From Pedobacter sp. KBS0701 (GTDB lineage Bacteria > Bacteroidota > Bacteroidia > Sphingobacteriales > Sphingobacteriaceae), in NCBI RefSeq assembly GCF_005938645.2, contig NZ_CP042171.1, positions 1,674,001 through 1,738,000 of the forward strand: a stretch of DNA of 64,000 nt, in the 5' to 3' direction. The notes below the pieces were generated by a model. The model was not told the DNA's origin. It did not search any database and saw only the letters and a list, made by a program, of their open reading frames with translations. Below, piece by piece: positions 8,271 through 16,756 of this stretch; within the stretch, counting starts at the first letter, position 1; each line of letters opens with the position of its first letter. The position numbers were made by a program, and so were the translations under genes.

Positions 8271-9270
8271 CGAAAGCCATTATTGGGCAACAAACAAAAA
8301 TAATTCAAAAGAAACTTACCAGCTCAGTCCTTTTAAGGTGATGGTGAGAAAAGAGGTGTCAGATCACGTGCGTAGCTGGCGTTTTATCCTGCTGCTTGCT
8401 TTGGTGGTGCTCACATTTTTTGCCTCATTGTACATTTCCATGTCTAACATCCGGGCAACCTTTACCAATACCAACGATCCTGATCATGCGTTTTTTTACC
8501 TCAAGCTGCTCACAGCCACAGATGGTTCTATGCCACCTTTTCATGTCCTGATGAGTTTTTTAGCACCATTGCTTGGTATCACTATGGGTTTCGATGCCAT
8601 TAATTCCGAACAGAACAGTGGTTCGCTGACAAGATTGTTAGCCCAGCCTATATACCGAGACAACATCCTGCTGGCTAAATTTTACAGCGCAATGCTCATT
8701 ATTGCAACGCTGTTTATTGCCCTCACCTTGCTGATGATTGGCGGGGGACTGTTTGTTACCGGGGTAAGGATTGAGCCTCAGGAGTTTCTGAGAATTGTTG
8801 CCTTTGCCTTACTCACCATGGTTTATGTCGGTTTTTATTTAAGCCTGTCTATTATGCTTTCGGTTGCTTTTCGCCACGCCGCCACCTCAGCCTTAACTGC
8901 GCTGGGCATCTGGTTGTTTTTTACGGTATTTTATCCGATTGTGGTTAATTTGGCCATCAGGGCTTTTTTACCAGATGCAGCTAATCTGACCCAAAGTGAG
9001 ACTATGGCCTACAATGAATTAATTCTGAGTATCATGCGTATTGCCCCGGGGCAGTTATACAGCGATGCTGCAACGACCATGCTAATGCCATCTATCAGAA
9101 GTCTCGGGCCATTGAGTATGGAGCAGCTTTCCGGAGCCATTCCCTTGCCGCTTCCGCTACGGGAGAGCCTGATGATTGTGTGGCCGCAACTTAGCGGACT
9201 TCTGGCAGGCAGCATTGCTTGTTTTGCGGGCTCTTATTATCTTTTCATGCGTCGTGAAATCAGAAGTTAA
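8257..9270 (+). CDS. ABC-2 type permease
   Basis: The 337-residue product is an inner-membrane permease with about six hydrophobic segments, starting near residue 45 after a polar N-terminus that contains VMVRKEVSDHVRSWRF. A large loop lies between the first two helices, and the segment MGFDAINSEQNSGSLTRLLAQP is typical of the NosY/ABC-2 group. The start ATG at 8257 lies inside the ATPase gene; an internal ATG at 8341 would remove only the polar lead. Together with the two upstream genes it makes an exporter of unknown cargo. Confidence 0.92.
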   Translation: MKALSESHYWATNKNNSKETYQLSPFKVMVRKEVSDHVRSWRFILLLALVVLTFFASLYISMSNIRATFTNTNDPDHAFFYLKLLTATDGSMPPFHVLMSFLAPLLGITMGFDAINSEQNSGSLTRLLAQPIYRDNILLAKFYSAMLIIATLFIALTLLMIGGGLFVTGVRIEPQEFLRIVAFALLTMVYVGFYLSLSIMLSVAFRHAATSALTALGIWLFFTVFYPIVVNLAIRAFLPDAANLTQSETMAYNELILSIMRIAPGQLYSDAATTMLMPSIRSLGPLSMEQLSGAIPLPLPLRESLMIVWPQLSGLLAGSIACFAGSYYLFMRREIRS

Positions 9271-9406
9271 TGTCCGGATGATTGAATAAAATAACATTCC
9301 TGTTTAATTTCCGGTTTCAAATCGAATGTAGTTGCCCAAAATGCTAATAGCCAGATCAGGGTGATCGCTTGGCTTTCTGCTCAATCCGGTTTTGGGTAGC
9401 TAACAT

Positions 9407-9526
9407 TTAACTTATAATTTTTTGTTTTACTGACCAGATCCTGCTCAAAACAACCTCAATTCGATCATCAATCTGTCTTTGAATAAGATTAAAATTTTCG
9501 GCTGTTAATCTTTTTGGCTTAACCAT
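9407..9526 (-). CDS. Possible 39-residue protein
   Basis: A short frame begins MVKPKRLTAENFNLIQRQID and contains an amphipathic helix-like run ending in a lysine-rich tail. It is divergent from the small membrane protein starting at 9555, with only 28 bp between the two starts. No homologue is recalled and codon evidence is weak at this length, so it is a candidate only. A longer frame to 9628 would read across the opposite gene and is not accepted. Confidence 0.3.
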   Translation of the reverse strand: MVKPKRLTAENFNLIQRQIDDRIEVVLSRIWSVKQKIIS

Positions 9527-9554
9527 AGTCAGATGTATTATACAGGTGCAAACG

Positions 9555-9695
9555 ATGAAGGTTAAAAAGAAAGCTTCGAATACATTAGATAAAACCGGAG
9601 ACGAGGAGGATAAAGGCATCTTCCCCAAAAGGATGATATTTTTTATTCTTTTGCTCAGCGCGCTACTAATGATCCTGATCTTGTTTAAAGCTTAA
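9555..9695 (+). CDS. Small single-pass membrane protein, 46 residues
   Basis: The frame encodes a charged N-terminus (MKVKKKASNTLDKTGDEEDK) and then one strongly hydrophobic segment (MIFFILLLSALLMILILF) ending with a lysine-alanine tail. The layout, a cytoplasmic charged part and one transmembrane helix, is typical of genuine small membrane proteins and unlikely by chance. No function is known. It ends 21 bp before the stop of the GH92 gene on the other strand, so the two are convergent. Confidence 0.55.
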   Translation: MKVKKKASNTLDKTGDEEDKGIFPKRMIFFILLLSALLMILILFKA

Positions 9696-9716
9696 TTTAG
9701 ATCAGTTCATAGTGAT

Positions 9717-12029
9717 TTAAGGCATCGCTGGCTGATCCTGAAGATAAAAGATCAATTCTCCGCCCTGAACCAGCGATTGATGTGTAATTTGATTTTTGGT
9801 AAAAGATTTTCCGTTTAAAGTGATTTTTGAAATGAAAATAGATTTTTTAGTCTTTTTGAAGGTTGTTATGGTTAATTTTTTGCCATTGTTAAAGGATATT
9901 ACCGTTTGTGTAAATAAAGGACTGGTTAACTGGTAGTTTCCTGAAACAGGATCTACCGGATAAAAACCCATCGCTGCAAATACATACCATGCTGACATTT
10001 GTCCGGCATCATCATTACCACTTAAACCGCCAGCCCCCTCATCATACTCTTCTGCTAAAATACGCGATACCTGTTGTTGGGTTTTCCAGGGAGAAGTGGT
10101 GTAATTATACAAAAAGGGGATCTGGTGACCAGGCTCGTTACCGTGCCAATATTCCTTTTTGCCGAAAAGGGAATCCAGTTCATTTTCGAGATTTTTACTT
10201 CCGCCCATTAATTTAATCAATCCAGGCATATCATGCGGTACGTAAAAGGTGTATTGCCTTGGGGTTCCTTCCGTAATATAGGGTTCACGGTGGTCAGGAT
10301 AAAAGGGCTTATACCAGGTGCCGTTTGCAAAGCGACCCCTGGCCATTCCCACCTGTTGATCGAATACATTTTTATAATTAGAAGCCCTCTCCATCAGTTG
10401 TTTATAGTCCGCAGTTTTACCCAGGTCTTTCGCTACCTTAGCCAAAGCATAATCATCGTAGGCATACTCAAGCGTTCTGCTCACCTGTTCCCGTTTGTGG
10501 TAAGCATCCGGAATGCTGTCTTCCATGGGGATATAACCATATTTCAGGTAACTGTTGATGCCACGGCGGCCTTTGCCGTTGAGGTAATCGGCAGAATCGG
10601 GCATCTGAAAGGCATTTTGTCGCATCAGGCGATAGGCTTCCTTTACATTATAACCGCGGATTCCCTTATTATAGGCCGAAGCCAGAAAAGCAGTAACGTG
10701 GTCGCCAATCATGGCTGCGGTATAATTATTCCAGCAGGGGAAAATGGGTAGCCAACCACCTTGTTGTCCTTTTAACACCAAGGAATTTGCAAAATCGTTA
10801 GTTAAATCGGGTTTTAAAAATGTGATAAGCGGTAATTGTGCGCGGTAAATATCCCACATCGAAAAATCATCATAATAATTTCCTTTGGTCAGTGTTTTTT
10901 TGAGGTAATTGCCTGCAAACTGAGGGTATCCACCATCTGCATCGTTAAATAAACGTGGGTGTTGCTGTGCATGGTAAAGCGCCGTATAGAATATCCGCTT
11001 GTTTTTTTCATTAGCGTCTTTAACCTTAATCTGGCCAAGTGCCTGCTCCCAAGCCCGACTTGTTTTAGCCACAACGGTTTCGAGGCTAGCGGTGTTGATC
11101 TCGGTTTCGAGGTTACGTTTTGCTGCAGCTATGCTGGTAAAAGAAGTACCGGCGTAAATGCTAATGCTTTCTCCTTTTTGTAATTTAAAGCCAACATAGG
11201 CACCTAAATCTGTCTGGTTTTGGATAGATTGATGTGCTGAAACATGGCCACCGCTAAATACACCACTTCTTGTAAAACCTTTTGTAATGCGGATGAAAAA
11301 ATAGCCGCTAAAGCCCGCAGGCTGTCCCCAGCCCTGGTAAATGCGGTGAACAGGATTATACCCCGAGATTTCACCTCTTTGGCGGTCAATTTTAATATAT
11401 CCTTTACCCTGATCACTATTTGGGGTAATTAACAGGTAAATACTATCTGCATTTAGTGCTGTCACTCTAATCAGGCCACAACGCAAAGTGGCGGTAGCTT
11501 CAGTACGGAGGTGATAGCCAGGTAAATTTGTTTTGTAATAAGCAGGTGTTGCTACTTCACTATGGTGCGTATAATCAGCAGCGTAATCTGTTGGGCTGGT
11601 TTTCAGCTTGCCAGAAATGGGCATGATGGTAAAGCTACCATAATCTTGCGTACACGAGCCGCTGATCCAGTGACTAGCCCTGATGCCATAAAATTTCTTG
11701 TTATTGTAATAATAAGGGGCAAGACATTTCTTTTCCGAAAGCTGAGTTTGTGGCGTCCACTGGGTCATACTAAAGGGTGGCGCAACGGCTGGTATGGTAT
11801 TAGCCAACCGTTCTGTTTTGTCTTCTATATGCTGGCTGGCTAGTGTGGTACTGGAAGATGTACCCGAAAATGGCTGCACATATTTGATTACAGGTTGCTG
11901 CGCGATGCCCTTACTACCAACAAGTATAAAAAGCAATAAAATACGGATATAAAATGTTAACCGGGCTGTCCGGTTGTGAATTCGTTTTGTAAACGTTTTA
12001 ATCATTTTTATATCGGAAAAGTTAATCAT
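9717..12029 (-). CDS. GH92 family alpha-mannosidase, exported
   Basis: GH92 enzymes are calcium-dependent exo-alpha-mannosidases, commonly alpha-1,2. The 770-residue protein has a signal segment (about residues 24-44), an N-terminal beta-sandwich and an (alpha/alpha)6 catalytic domain. The diagnostic motif GNEPGHQIP is at 630-638, with Glu632 the expected general acid, and GNDDAGQMSAWY begins at 671 with the expected base aspartates 673-674. It is the last gene of the minus-strand run containing GH89 and SusCD. The start may instead be the Met at 12005. A LacI-type operator candidate overlaps the first codons. Linkage specificity within GH92 cannot be told from motifs. Confidence 0.95.
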   Translation of the reverse strand: MINFSDIKMIKTFTKRIHNRTARLTFYIRILLLFILVGSKGIAQQPVIKYVQPFSGTSSSTTLASQHIEDKTERLANTIPAVAPPFSMTQWTPQTQLSEKKCLAPYYYNNKKFYGIRASHWISGSCTQDYGSFTIMPISGKLKTSPTDYAADYTHHSEVATPAYYKTNLPGYHLRTEATATLRCGLIRVTALNADSIYLLITPNSDQGKGYIKIDRQRGEISGYNPVHRIYQGWGQPAGFSGYFFIRITKGFTRSGVFSGGHVSAHQSIQNQTDLGAYVGFKLQKGESISIYAGTSFTSIAAAKRNLETEINTASLETVVAKTSRAWEQALGQIKVKDANEKNKRIFYTALYHAQQHPRLFNDADGGYPQFAGNYLKKTLTKGNYYDDFSMWDIYRAQLPLITFLKPDLTNDFANSLVLKGQQGGWLPIFPCWNNYTAAMIGDHVTAFLASAYNKGIRGYNVKEAYRLMRQNAFQMPDSADYLNGKGRRGINSYLKYGYIPMEDSIPDAYHKREQVSRTLEYAYDDYALAKVAKDLGKTADYKQLMERASNYKNVFDQQVGMARGRFANGTWYKPFYPDHREPYITEGTPRQYTFYVPHDMPGLIKLMGGSKNLENELDSLFGKKEYWHGNEPGHQIPFLYNYTTSPWKTQQQVSRILAEEYDEGAGGLSGNDDAGQMSAWYVFAAMGFYPVDPVSGNYQLTSPLFTQTVISFNNGKKLTITTFKKTKKSIFISKITLNGKSFTKNQITHQSLVQGGELIFYLQDQPAMP
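11989..12001. promoter_or_regulatory. LacI-type operator candidate at GH92 start
   Basis: GTAAACGTTTTAA overlaps the first codons of the GH92 gene and shares the 11-bp word AAAACGTTTAC (minus strand) with the site before the symporter gene. Being inside coding sequence it could be coincidence. It would fit a roadblock or a secondary promoter control site. Confidence 0.3.
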
Positions 12030-12111
12030 CTCAGCGCTTTTATGGCCTCTTTCTGGTCAATAATATTTTTAATGTATACCTGATCTGTTTTTTTAATTTC
12101 CTTAACGAGAT

Positions 12112-14319
12112 TTACTGGTGCACTACCCCGATGGTTTTGCGGTATTTCTGATACATTTCCAGTGCCACATTTACCGGGTTTCCAACAGTTTTAGTCGGGT
12201 AGTCTTTTCGCTGATTCACCCATTTCCATTCCCAGTTGCTTACTTCTTCATTAAATTGGCTGGTATTAAAATCGCTTTGCTGTTTTAGTGATTGTTCGGC
12301 ACGGGCAAAGAAAAGCTGCCACCTTGGTTTATAAAAATCAGTTAACAAGCCGCTCCATTGCCTGCAGGCATACTCGTTCAAGGGGCTTTTCGCATCTCCC
12401 CAAAGGGTAATCAGGTCTTTGGCATTCATTTCGTAAAGCGCTTTTTCTGCCGGGGTTTCTCCCCATTTCCTTGCATCACTTACCCATGGTCCAAGCATAA
12501 AATCTTTTCTGGTGGCCAATAGCCTGTCCATATCATCAATCAGCTGGATAAATTTGCTACTTTCTTTTTTAAACGTAAGCAGGTCTTTTTTACGGTAGGC
12601 CGCCACCATGTTTCTTTGTACGGGCAAGGCATAATTGGCCATTACCTGTCGGGTAATATCAACCAGGTCGTATTGAAAACCATCGCTGGTTTTGCAAAGT
12701 GGTGCGGCTTTTACAAATTCATCCCAGGCCGGAAGCAAATCTTTTTCATGGTAATTTAAGGTGGTTTTTGCCCAACGGGTTAACGAATCGAAGGTAGGGC
12801 GTGCCTGAATTATCGATTCTGCACCATCTCTGATATATTGATCAGCAGGTACATTGTAAACGGTTTTACGCAATATTTCCCAGCCTTTTAAAGCATTTAC
12901 ATTACTTTTTCCGTAGCGGTTGCGCACAAATTTGGGTAACCAGGTTTTCAAATCTATTGGTTTAGACTGCCAGGCATTATCCATCATTAACTCATAAAGT
13001 ACCGGATTTTGTTCTATGCCCTCCATGCTCAATCCAATACCTTTCATTTTACCACTTTGCGGATCATTGAGCGCCTCGGCCGGGGCAGTTGCCACTACAT
13101 CCATCCGCCCGAAAAGGTTGGTATTGCCACCAAAATTGTGCAGCATATTCCAGATCCATGGTTTACCATAAAAGCCTTGTGTCCTTTTCCAAACCGGTTC
13201 TATTTCGGTAGCCAGATCAAGTAAAATCATCTTATCGTTTGGTACAGCCTTTAATAAGGCCTCTGTTTGCGGCTCTTTCCAAAATTTTCGGTCACTATAG
13301 AATAACCATCCCTGCATTACCCAAATGGCTTTCGGATCTGCCTGTGCCATACCGTCGTAAATTCTTGCGCTTAGTTTACCTAAAAAACCGGGATCGGAAG
13401 AAGGTGGCTCATTTTCGTTAAAAGTATCGGCAGAGTAAAGGTGATCGGTGCCCAATAATTCAGTTTGTTTTTGCAGGAATTTCTTCCCGATCTGCGCAAA
13501 CATCGGGTCTTCCGAATCAAGAATATAAGTATCGGCAAAGCCATTGGTCCAGTTGGTGGCTTTTAACTTTGCCTGTGGAAATTTATTTTTAAATGCTGCG
13601 GGAACATGTCCGGTAAAGGCAGGTAGTACCGGTTTCATTCCCAGCGACCTTTGCCTGGCTAAAATTTTCTTTTGCAGTTCAAAGTGACTTTTCATCCAGC
13701 TTACCGGAAGCGGACCGCCCCAGCCATCAATATTTCCCATCCAAAACCAGGAGAAATAAGCAGGACCGGTAAAAAAATCTTTAAGTTCTTCATCTGAAAA
13801 GCCCATTTCTTTGTATAAAAGGTACCAGGTATATTCTTCGCCGGTAATGGCAAGAGGCATGTTAATACCATGGAGGGCCATCCAGTCTATCTCTTTTTCC
13901 CAACGCGACCAATCCCACCAGCTCATACTGTAATTAAAAGTACAATAGTTTAAATAGTAACGATAATCGTAGGGTGTTTCCTTTCTTAATTTCGTTTTTA
14001 CTGCAGGCAGGGTAGCAGGCAGATTTAAATTGGTGCCATTCCAGGTAATCTGGCAGTGCGCATATTCGGTTAAGTAATAATAAAAAGCCGAAGCCAGGGC
14101 AACACCGCTGCTGCCACTAAGTACGATCTTGTTGTTGCTGCTTTCAATTTCAAAAACATCTTTACCGTTTACTGCAGCAATACTCTTGGTAACGAATGCC
14201 TGGTGTTGTTTTGGTAAAATCCGCGCAATAAGTTGATTAGATGAGGCCAGGTATGCCTGAGACCAAAGGTTATTGAACGATAGTACGAGCAGCACTACGA
14301 ATAGCATTTTTATTTTCAT
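12112..14319 (-). CDS. GH89 alpha-N-acetylglucosaminidase (NAGLU-like)
   Basis: The enzyme releases terminal alpha-linked N-acetylglucosamine; human NAGLU does this in heparan sulfate breakdown. The 735-residue protein has a signal peptide of about 20 residues, the hallmark stretch WWDWSRWEKEIDWMALHGIN near 134-153, and both regions that carry the catalytic glutamates in NAGLU: DTFNENEP (Glu302) and SMEGIEQN (Glu433). It directly follows the HGSNAT-like gene with a 1-bp gap, so the two are surely co-transcribed. Activity requires an N-acetylated sugar, which makes the neighbouring acetyltransferase meaningful. Location is periplasm or outer surface. Confidence 0.95.
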   Translation of the reverse strand: MKIKMLFVVLLVLSFNNLWSQAYLASSNQLIARILPKQHQAFVTKSIAAVNGKDVFEIESSNNKIVLSGSSGVALASAFYYYLTEYAHCQITWNGTNLNLPATLPAVKTKLRKETPYDYRYYLNYCTFNYSMSWWDWSRWEKEIDWMALHGINMPLAITGEEYTWYLLYKEMGFSDEELKDFFTGPAYFSWFWMGNIDGWGGPLPVSWMKSHFELQKKILARQRSLGMKPVLPAFTGHVPAAFKNKFPQAKLKATNWTNGFADTYILDSEDPMFAQIGKKFLQKQTELLGTDHLYSADTFNENEPPSSDPGFLGKLSARIYDGMAQADPKAIWVMQGWLFYSDRKFWKEPQTEALLKAVPNDKMILLDLATEIEPVWKRTQGFYGKPWIWNMLHNFGGNTNLFGRMDVVATAPAEALNDPQSGKMKGIGLSMEGIEQNPVLYELMMDNAWQSKPIDLKTWLPKFVRNRYGKSNVNALKGWEILRKTVYNVPADQYIRDGAESIIQARPTFDSLTRWAKTTLNYHEKDLLPAWDEFVKAAPLCKTSDGFQYDLVDITRQVMANYALPVQRNMVAAYRKKDLLTFKKESSKFIQLIDDMDRLLATRKDFMLGPWVSDARKWGETPAEKALYEMNAKDLITLWGDAKSPLNEYACRQWSGLLTDFYKPRWQLFFARAEQSLKQQSDFNTSQFNEEVSNWEWKWVNQRKDYPTKTVGNPVNVALEMYQKYRKTIGVVHQ

Positions 14320-14320
14320 A

Positions 14321-15553
14321 TCAAATTTTTAGGAACCACTTTTTATCAAAGAGGAACTTTAAGCCAAACAATTGTATTAGAAGTACACCTGTCCATACGC
14401 CAGCCTGTTGCCACGCAGTAGGGATGGTATTGATGATTCCGCCGAAGAGGAAGTTAGCAGTAGATTCGAAATTGAACAGACCGTGCGCAAAAATATAAAT
14501 TAAGATGGAATTGGTACCCATCCATATCATAGGCATGCACCATTTTTGATAACTGCACACATCGATAAAATAATAGAAAAGTGCAAAAAGTATGATGCTC
14601 CAGCCGCCTGCAAAGATGACAAAGGTGCTCGACCAGATGGTTTTGTTGATCGGGAAAAGGAAGCTGCCAGCAAGCGCAATGAGCAGTAATGCAATACCCG
14701 CAATGATTAAATACAATACTTTTTTATTTGGATTGGGGCATACTGTTTTATCCTTTATAAAGCTGCCGGTAAATATGCCCAGCATGGCCGAGCAAATGGC
14801 CGGTATAGTACTCAGTAAACCTTCCGGATCGTAAACTACACGGTGAAGCTTGCCTGGAAGCAACAAACGATCTATATAAGCTGAAAGATTGCCTTCAGGC
14901 GTAAATGTGCCACTACCAAAGCCTGGAACAGGTACAAAGCGCATGATGAGGTAATAGCCAGCCAGGATTGATACAAACCAGATAACCTGTTTTTTAAGTG
15001 AACTATTCAGATAAATTAAAGCAGCAAAGAAAGTGGCCAGGCCAATACGACCCAGTACACTGGCAAAACGGATCTGCTCATAACCTTTCCATTGCAGCAT
15101 GCCGTTAACCACTGCACCCAGTAAAATTAAAATCAGGGTTCTTTTAATCAGCGCATAATAAATCTTACCTGTTGAAGCCTGTCCGCTCTCTTTTTCCATG
15201 AAATACTTCTGATAAGAAAAAGGCATAGATACTCCCGAAATAAAGATGAAAAGCGGGAAAATAAGGTCGTAAAAGGTAAAGCCATTCCAGGGCGAATGGT
15301 GCAGCTGGTTGCTGATACCCACTAAAATCTTTTCGAACAGGGAAAGGTTTGGGGTGCTTGCAATGGTCCAGTTATACGAATCCCTTATCAGTGCATGGTC
15401 TTCTTTAATGCCATTGGCCAATCCATGAAAAATACCTTCGCCACTCACAATCCAAAACATATCAAAGCCACGTAAGGCATCTAGTGAAAGCAGCCGTTTT
15501 GGTTTATTTGCCGGGTGTGCTGTTGAAGATAGGGTACTGGTTGGTTGATCCAT
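14321..15553 (-). CDS. HGSNAT-like membrane acetyltransferase (DUF5009/NagX group)
   Basis: This 410-residue protein has about ten to eleven hydrophobic segments and belongs to the group containing human heparan-alpha-glucosaminide N-acetyltransferase and bacterial NagX. The family opening SLDALRGFDMFWIVSGEG lies near residue 23. The segment HHSPWNGFTFYDLIFP near 85-100 aligns with the human HASWNG stretch, placing His86 at the catalytic histidine. In the human enzyme acetyl groups are carried across the membrane and put on glucosamine. Next to GH89 this suggests acetylation of a glucosamine so that GH89 can cut it. Bacterial members may do other sugar modification, so the role is inferred. 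Confidence 0.85.
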   Translation of the reverse strand: MDQPTSTLSSTAHPANKPKRLLSLDALRGFDMFWIVSGEGIFHGLANGIKEDHALIRDSYNWTIASTPNLSLFEKILVGISNQLHHSPWNGFTFYDLIFPLFIFISGVSMPFSYQKYFMEKESGQASTGKIYYALIKRTLILILLGAVVNGMLQWKGYEQIRFASVLGRIGLATFFAALIYLNSSLKKQVIWFVSILAGYYLIMRFVPVPGFGSGTFTPEGNLSAYIDRLLLPGKLHRVVYDPEGLLSTIPAICSAMLGIFTGSFIKDKTVCPNPNKKVLYLIIAGIALLLIALAGSFLFPINKTIWSSTFVIFAGGWSIILFALFYYFIDVCSYQKWCMPMIWMGTNSILIYIFAHGLFNFESTANFLFGGIINTIPTAWQQAGVWTGVLLIQLFGLKFLFDKKWFLKI

Positions 15554-15578
15554 GATTCAGATGATGCTTGTTTTTGGA

Positions 15579-16559
15579 TTATTTTTTAATCAATGTATTA
15601 TAAATAATCTCACCCTGATCGTTAATGGCTTGTACGCGTAATTGGTTATTGTTTACCGAGAATAACATAAAGCCATATTCAGATGCCACCATTTCGGCAT
15701 CGGTAATGAGTTTTACTGGTGTTTTTTCAGAAGCAGAACCAGAAATAAAATAATGTGTTTTTCCGGCAGGTTTAATATACTGCATACTGTGTTCGTGACC
15801 GGTAAGATACACATCTACACCATATTTTTCAAACGTTGATTTTAAGGAATTACGCACAGCTTTGGTATCATACGCATCGGTGCGGCTGCCGCCCGTATAA
15901 ATAGGATGGTGGCCTACAACGATTTTCCATTTAATTGCAGGATCAGTATCGGCGAGTGTTTTAGCTATCCAACGTTTCTGCGCCGTGGTATCTTGTCCTT
16001 TAACATTTGGGCCGTATTCGGCATTGCTGTAAAATTCGGGTATAAGTGGGTTGGTGTCAATAAAAGCAATGAGTACCTGGTTATTGAGGTCACCATTGAT
16101 GGGGAATTTTTTAGCGTAATACCGGGCCGGCATTTTCCACCTGCGGCTGATTTTTGAATATTCTACCTGTGCATCGGGGTTTGATTTATAATCGTGGTTG
16201 CCCAGTACAGGGTACCAGTCCCATTGTAATGAAAAATCGGTATATATATCTTCGAAAGAATATTTAAAAGAAGGATCTTGTGCGCTGATTACGCCACTGG
16301 GATAAAAGTTATCGCCGGTAGAAATAATAAAATTAGCCTTTACTTCGGATGCTGTAATACCCATTTGTTTGGCTACCTGTTTTTGATGATCGGCACCGTT
16401 CCGTCCCCAATCGCCCATAGCGATGAAATTTAAGGCAGTTGGATCTCTGGTCAGCACCTTTGTTGCCGTAATATTTTGTGAAGGCCTTTTGGTTATAGTT
16501 TGAGCATATAATGAACCCGAAATAACAAGGGGGAAAATCAGTAGTAATTTTTTAATCAT
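15579..16559 (-). CDS. Exported purple-acid-phosphatase-like metallophosphoesterase
   Basis: The 326-residue product begins with a clear signal peptide (MIKKLLLIFPLVISGSLYAQ). All calcineurin-like metal motifs are present in order: MGDWGR, STGDNFY, LGNHDY, VGHHPIY and TGHEHS. The GDWGR/GDNFY spelling is that of the tartrate-resistant, ACP5-like branch. It should hydrolyse phosphate monoesters in the periplasm or outside the cell, with a two-metal centre. The frame extends upstream to 16697, but that part crosses a palindromic repeat and would hide the signal peptide, so I use 16559. It sits in the SusCD operon, downstream of susD and 25 bp upstream of the acetyltransferase gene. Confidence 0.92.
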   Translation of the reverse strand: MIKKLLLIFPLVISGSLYAQTITKRPSQNITATKVLTRDPTALNFIAMGDWGRNGADHQKQVAKQMGITASEVKANFIISTGDNFYPSGVISAQDPSFKYSFEDIYTDFSLQWDWYPVLGNHDYKSNPDAQVEYSKISRRWKMPARYYAKKFPINGDLNNQVLIAFIDTNPLIPEFYSNAEYGPNVKGQDTTAQKRWIAKTLADTDPAIKWKIVVGHHPIYTGGSRTDAYDTKAVRNSLKSTFEKYGVDVYLTGHEHSMQYIKPAGKTHYFISGSASEKTPVKLITDAEMVASEYGFMLFSVNNNQLRVQAINDQGEIIYNTLIKK

Positions 16560-16600
16560 AAAGGCAGGTTTAAGCTGTTGCAAGTTTAGGATAAAAAAAT

Positions 16601-16737
16601 AAGAAGAGGCTATTTCATAAATCAATTTATCTTTGAATTTTGTCACGTTGAGCTTGTCGAAACGCCTTAAAAGACACTTTCGCAAGTCCTTCGACAAGCT
16701 CGGTATGACATCTGTATTTATGAGACAACCTCTTCTT
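16601..16737. repeat. 137-bp nested inverted repeat between susD and phosphatase genes
   Basis: Terminal arms of 22 bp (starting AAGAAGAGG on each outer side) match at 19 of 22 positions, and an inner pair GAGCTTGTCGAA / TTCGACAAGCTC matches perfectly at 16650-16661 and 16690-16701. It lies wholly within the 197-bp gap between two genes of one operon. The form is that of a small palindromic mobile repeat. When transcribed it would fold into a long hairpin that could attenuate or protect the mRNA between SusD and downstream enzymes. Confidence 0.75.
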
Positions 16738-16756
16738 ATAAATTTGCTGGATATTT

